A stretch of 64,000 bases of DNA, taken from Tritrichomonas musculus. Taxonomy: Eukaryota; Parabasalia; Tritrichomonadida; Tritrichomonadidae. The position numbers and the translations under genes were made by a program. The notes beneath the pieces are model-generated. The model saw only the letters and a list, made by a program, of their open reading frames with translations, did not search any database and was not told the origin of the DNA. Where the stretch lies: the NCBI GenBank assembly GCA_039105265.1, contig JAPFFF010000047.1, positions 1-64,000 of the forward strand, given 5' to 3'. Below, piece after piece: positions 60,348 to 64,000 of the stretch (the stretch's first letter is position 1; every line of letters begins with the position of its first letter).

Positions 60348-60889
60348 GAAAAATTTAAAAATAAAATGATGTCATACTTGATAATTTATTTTCTTTCCGT
60401 TTTCTATACTTTATACATTGAAAAAACTAAATTTTCCGTATTTATCCATTAAAATTTTTGGAAAAAAATGGATATAAACTTCTAGACACCTTAAAAATTT
60501 AGTGATTTTTTTTTTATGACATGAATCAAAAAATCAATTGCTCTAGACTCACAATTGATATGAATGTTATGTTTTATAATCATATCAATAATAAAAAAAT
60601 AATATCAGGGTGATTATTTACTTAAATTTCATAAAATATCTATCTAATATTTTTGTTTTAATAACTTTTTAATTTAAACAATTAGATATTGATTAATTTA
60701 AATTTTTTAAAAATTGATGATAGCGGAAGAAAATGTTAAAATGATAAAAAATAACACAAACTCAAACATATTAAGCAAACTTTTAATACAAAGTTTGTGA
60801 ATGATTATTATAGATAATTATTATCAATAACTAATAATAAGGTTAATAAACAATATTTTTATAAAAGTTATAACGACATAAATTTATTT
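60348..60889. other. AT-rich intergenic region
   Basis: No gene or repeat is seen; it holds the promoter of the tetraspanin-like gene and the 3' flank of the phosphatase. Confidence 0.4.
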
Positions 60890-62296
60890 TTATTTTATTT
60901 CATTATCACTTATGCTTATTTCCGAATAACTTGATAAGCTTTTTGGTAAATAATCAGGAGTGCTACAACTTTGGGCCATATTACGTGAATTTATTAATGG
61001 CTCTGTCTTATTATAGTTTAAGGATAGTCTTCGATTAGTTGTGAATTTTGGTTTTAGATTAGGTAAAAACCCATCTGAACTAATCCTGGCACTCTTAATT
61101 TGAACCATCCTTGAGGATGGAAAACTCGAAATCAATTTTGGATGAAGTAATGAAAAACAAACATGATTTTTTTTTTCAGTATTGTATAACGATTGAACTT
61201 TATAGTAAGTTGTTTCACTTTTTTGAAGTCGCGGTAATGGCGGAAAAGATGTTGTCTTTATTTTATCATCTTTTTGGAAAAGTTGTAAAATTCCTGATTT
61301 ATTTGGATTAATTATATCATAAGCGGAAGCGGAAAAAACAGTAATACATTTATTATCAAAATTATTAAAAATACCATGTTCAACACATTCATGAGCGCGA
61401 ATCATTCTTTTTAATGAATTATTTTTTAGAAAATTAGCGACAGCTTGCTTATTAAATAAGTTACCTCTTCCTCTTGGATTTGGAACATACATACAATTTG
61501 GAGCGAGTGAAGGATCACTCCAAATTACGTCAGAAAGCAATTTATTGTCTTCAAAAGTATCAATAGGACGTTTAATTTTATAAAGATTATCGACTTGGTC
61601 TAATTTTTGGCTCAAACCTCCATGAATACAAAAAGTTGTATTATTAATAATTACAGCTATGGGTAAGTAGGAAAAAGACCTAATAAAGGCTGTGTAAAGA
61701 TTTTCGGTATAATTATAACAATTTATATCATTATAATTGGCGTCATAATTATCTATATAAATTTGCATATCTTCAGATTTAGCTTGAGAAAGTCCTTGTT
61801 TCTGTGGATTTTTAAAAATACATGCCTGCTTTTTTGGATTGTGATAATTAATAATTTCATCTTTAAATCCATATTGACTGCATAATGAATCAAACTCATG
61901 ATTTCCTCTAATTAAATAAACAGACTCTGGATACATAGCTTTCATTGCAAACAAAATAGTTATACATTCCAACGAGAAGCTACCACGATCTACATAATCA
62001 CCAAGAAATAAAACTTTTGATTGATTTTCTTGAATAAATTTTAAAATTCGAAGTAAATCATGGAAACTTCCATGAATATCACCAACAATTATAAAATCTC
62101 CATTAAGCAAAAGAATATTATCTTCTTTTTCTAAAATTTCTTCAACTTCTGAACATAAATCAATTAATAAATTTTCTTCAAAGGAAGGAATTGGCTGGCT
62201 ATCGTCCATCTCATACCCTACTTTTAATAATTTGTCTAATGTGGATGAAAAAATAAATGAATAAGTCGATAAAATATAAGGTGCAATTTTTCTCAT
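60890..62296 (-). CDS. PP1-like Ser/Thr protein phosphatase (468 aa)
   Basis: The start is the ATG at 62294-62296. The catalytic core has the three metal-binding signatures of the PPP family: GDIHGS at 72, GDYVDRG at 99 and RGNHE at 130. Later come CIHGGLS, VIWSDP, RAHECVEHG and ITVFSASAYD. Between RGNHE and the next core motif an insertion of about 35 residues (KKQACIFKNPQKQGLSQAK and on) is unusual. The C-terminal ~110 residues are a basic, Ser-rich tail. It removes phosphate from Ser/Thr with two metal ions; partners are unknown. Trichomonads have a large family of such phosphatases. Confidence 0.93.
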   Translation of the reverse strand: MRKIAPYILSTYSFIFSSTLDKLLKVGYEMDDSQPIPSFEENLLIDLCSEVEEILEKEDNILLLNGDFIIVGDIHGSFHDLLRILKFIQENQSKVLFLGDYVDRGSFSLECITILFAMKAMYPESVYLIRGNHEFDSLCSQYGFKDEIINYHNPKKQACIFKNPQKQGLSQAKSEDMQIYIDNYDANYNDINCYNYTENLYTAFIRSFSYLPIAVIINNTTFCIHGGLSQKLDQVDNLYKIKRPIDTFEDNKLLSDVIWSDPSLAPNCMYVPNPRGRGNLFNKQAVANFLKNNSLKRMIRAHECVEHGIFNNFDNKCITVFSASAYDIINPNKSGILQLFQKDDKIKTTSFPPLPRLQKSETTYYKVQSLYNTEKKNHVCFSLLHPKLISSFPSSRMVQIKSARISSDGFLPNLKPKFTTNRRLSLNYNKTEPLINSRNMAQSCSTPDYLPKSLSSYSEISISDNEIK

Positions 62297-62332
62297 TTTG
62301 AAAAAAAAAAGAAACTATTTGTTAAAAAACTA

Positions 62333-63074
62333 TAGTGGTCCTAAAAAATATTGATAAGAAATTTGAGAGAAATTTTCATGTTTCATTGAAAAAATTGAGA
62401 AAATTTATTTAAAAATAATTTGAGAGAATTTTAAAATTCGTTTCAAATTCATTCAAATTTAATGACCTATTCATGAATATATGAATCAATTGTTGGTCAA
62501 TCTTTTGACCTTTTATTTATAGGTTTTCTTTACCAAAAAATACAAACGAACGCTATAACTTAATCGCAAGTGGTTCTGCAATCGCACAATTTTAATAAAA
62601 GCAAAACAGCTGATGCATTAAGTATTTCGTTAAATTGCGTCAAAGCAGTAGCTAAATAGATTGATGAAGGGAGACCAGAAAAAACACAACCCTGCCTACC
62701 ACAAATATTAACAAATGAAATCAAGTATTTCATGTGCGTTAAAGCAATAATGTTTCCTGAAATCCCTGGAGCTGAAATGGCAAATGTTTCCTGAACACAC
62801 ATTTTATTCTTTATATGGAATAATCTAAGTTTAGCAACAAACAATTCTTTGATTGATTCTTTTCCAAAGAAATTGAAACAATGCCTCGAAGTGCAAGGCA
62901 ATCAAGTAAGATTTTAATTTTAATTTTTAATAAAAAATCAACTTTTTCAATTGCCGAAAAAATATTGATAAGAAATTTAACTTTTTAAATTAAAAATTTT
63001 AAAAATAAAATAACTTTTGTTAACGACGATTAACTATTGAATTCATTTCTTATCAATATTTTTTAGGAACACTA
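62333..63074. mobile_element. Tc1/mariner relic, 742 bp
   Basis: The ends are inverted repeats of about 30 bp: TAGTGGTCCTAAAAAATATT at the left, and TAGTGTTCCTAAAAAATATT as the complement of the right, both continuing GATAAGAAAT. TA flanks both ends (62331-62332, 63075-63076), as expected. Inside, plus-strand text near 62600-62770 spells a worn helix-turn-helix front of a transposase: ADALSISLNCVKAVAK, IDEGRPEKTQPCLPQILTNE. The catalytic part is missing. A second direct copy of the inner end (AAAAAATATTGATAAGAAAT) lies at about 62957, facing the right end, so another end or insertion may be nested there. Confidence 0.8.
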
Positions 63075-64000
63075 TATAAGTTTTGAATTTTACTTTTAAG
63101 ATATTGAAATTTTTGTAAATTTCAACTACCACTTAGAAAAGTTAATTCAAAAAATTCAATATGCGAATTTAACTTTTCTTAAAGGTTGTACAACTGAATT
63201 TTTACAGTAAAACTCAATGATTGGTTTGTTTTAACTAATTAAATTTTTTTATTATTATAATAATTAGTTTTATAAATATTTGCATCGTACAAAATTCAAA
63301 TTAAAATAAAAACTAAAAGGATATAAGTATATATTAAAATCTATTCAGAAAATAAATTTGAGTATTTTATCTCAATTTATTTTAATTATTTTTGATAAGA
63401 ATTTTATAACACTTTATAAAAATTTAGAATAGCGATAACTTTTTATATAATTTATTCTAATCATTAATTCTTTTGATATCTTTTTATATACTTTTAAAAC
63501 ATTAAGTGTTATATAAAAATAGTTATTATTATTGAAAAAAAATTTCATTTTTTTAGCTAAAAAAGCAGAAAAATTGAATTTGTTGAATTATTAAATGATG
63601 ATTTTAAAAAATTGGACGTTACAGGAGTCCAATGAAGAATATAATTTTATTTATATGCATTTACTTTCTAATATATTTGAATTTCATTCCAAATCAAATG
63701 TCAGTTTTTTCTAAAAATGAAGATTTAGTTGATTGGTTTCATAAATATAAAAAGTCTAATATTTTAGTTAATGAAGGATTTCGTCAAAAAGTAAAATATT
63801 ATTTGTATAACACATAGTATACCCATTCGAATGACATCTATATTTTTTAAATGATACAAACATATAAGAAATCGATATATATTGAATTTTAATTAAAGTC
63901 TTTATTTCAACCATTAAATTTTATAATATTAGATATAAAATATATTAATTATATAAATTATATAAATTATATATTATAATTATTAAATAAATTATTTATT
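63075..64000. other. AT-rich right end of the window
   Basis: Mostly plain AT-rich sequence. A 61-codon frame at 63632-63817 on the plus strand starts with a hydrophobic stretch (IILFICIYFLIYLNFIP) and ends without a domain; it may be a small gene, a fragment or chance. TTGGAC and GTCCAA around 63614 form a small hairpin just before it. Confidence 0.35.

Noticed and set aside
62560-62901. A 113-aa minus-strand protein
   Set aside because: It lies inside the mariner relic, where the plus strand spells a worn helix-turn-helix; the minus frame is a shadow.

Overview
This window looks like nuclear DNA of a parabasalid protist, most like Tritrichomonas or a close relative of Trichomonas. It is very AT-rich, its genes are almost all intronless, and intergenic stretches are long, T-rich and full of DNA-transposon debris. 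The gene families fit as well: Sel1-repeat kinases, large ankyrin proteins, cathepsin-L-like proteases, small Myb proteins, BEACH-family scaffolds, tetraspanin-like proteins and PP1-like phosphatases. Species assignment is inference from family content; no marker gene settles it.

Layout. 1-5.3 kb: the 5' part of an F5/8 type C domain protein running off the left edge, then two back-to-back non-autonomous DNA transposons with 8-10 bp target duplications. 5.3-17 kb: a kinase/Sel1 giant, a tRNA-His, an ankyrin protein and a fucosyltransferase-like gene whose frame continues past two stops. 17.2-20.1 kb: a whole-looking DNA transposon with a 681-residue transposase and a perfect 10-bp target duplication. 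20-31 kb: a protein kinase, a possible VPS9-type protein, a papain-like protease, a tRNA-Thr, transposon and gene relics, and a DUF5690 membrane protein that looks bacterial. 31-42 kb: a BEACH-type N-terminal scaffold without a BEACH domain, a Rac-like GTPase running into a protein kinase, and a bacterial-type alpha-galactosidase. 42-50 kb: a transposon nested inside another, a fringe-like glycosyltransferase, dead gene fragments, a GBP-like GTPase and an R2R3 Myb. 51-59.2 kb: a repeat-rich block with a dead Sel1 gene, 72-bp, 183-bp, 14-bp, 20-bp and 34-bp repeats, a broken pogo-type transposase, a relic of another transposase, GC-rich hairpins and one unrecognised 387-residue ORF. 59.6-64 kb: a tetraspanin-like gene, a PP1-like phosphatase, a Tc1/mariner relic and a plain AT-rich tail.

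The genes do not form a pathway. Themes are signalling (three kinases, one kinase relic, a phosphatase, a Rac-like GTPase), membrane or surface biology (two type II glycosyltransferases, tetraspanin, GBP-like GTPase, BEACH-like scaffold) and nutrient acquisition (cysteine protease, alpha-galactosidase, DUF5690 transporter-like protein).

The most notable points are the Rac-like gene with a predicted 26-nt intron after only seven coding bases and a degenerate P-loop; its apparent fusion to a kinase through an A10 run; a transposon family present both as a full copy and as an internally deleted copy nested in a second element; two candidate bacterial transfers; and the repeat block at 52-59 kb. 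Long stretches without a gene are described in the feature list.
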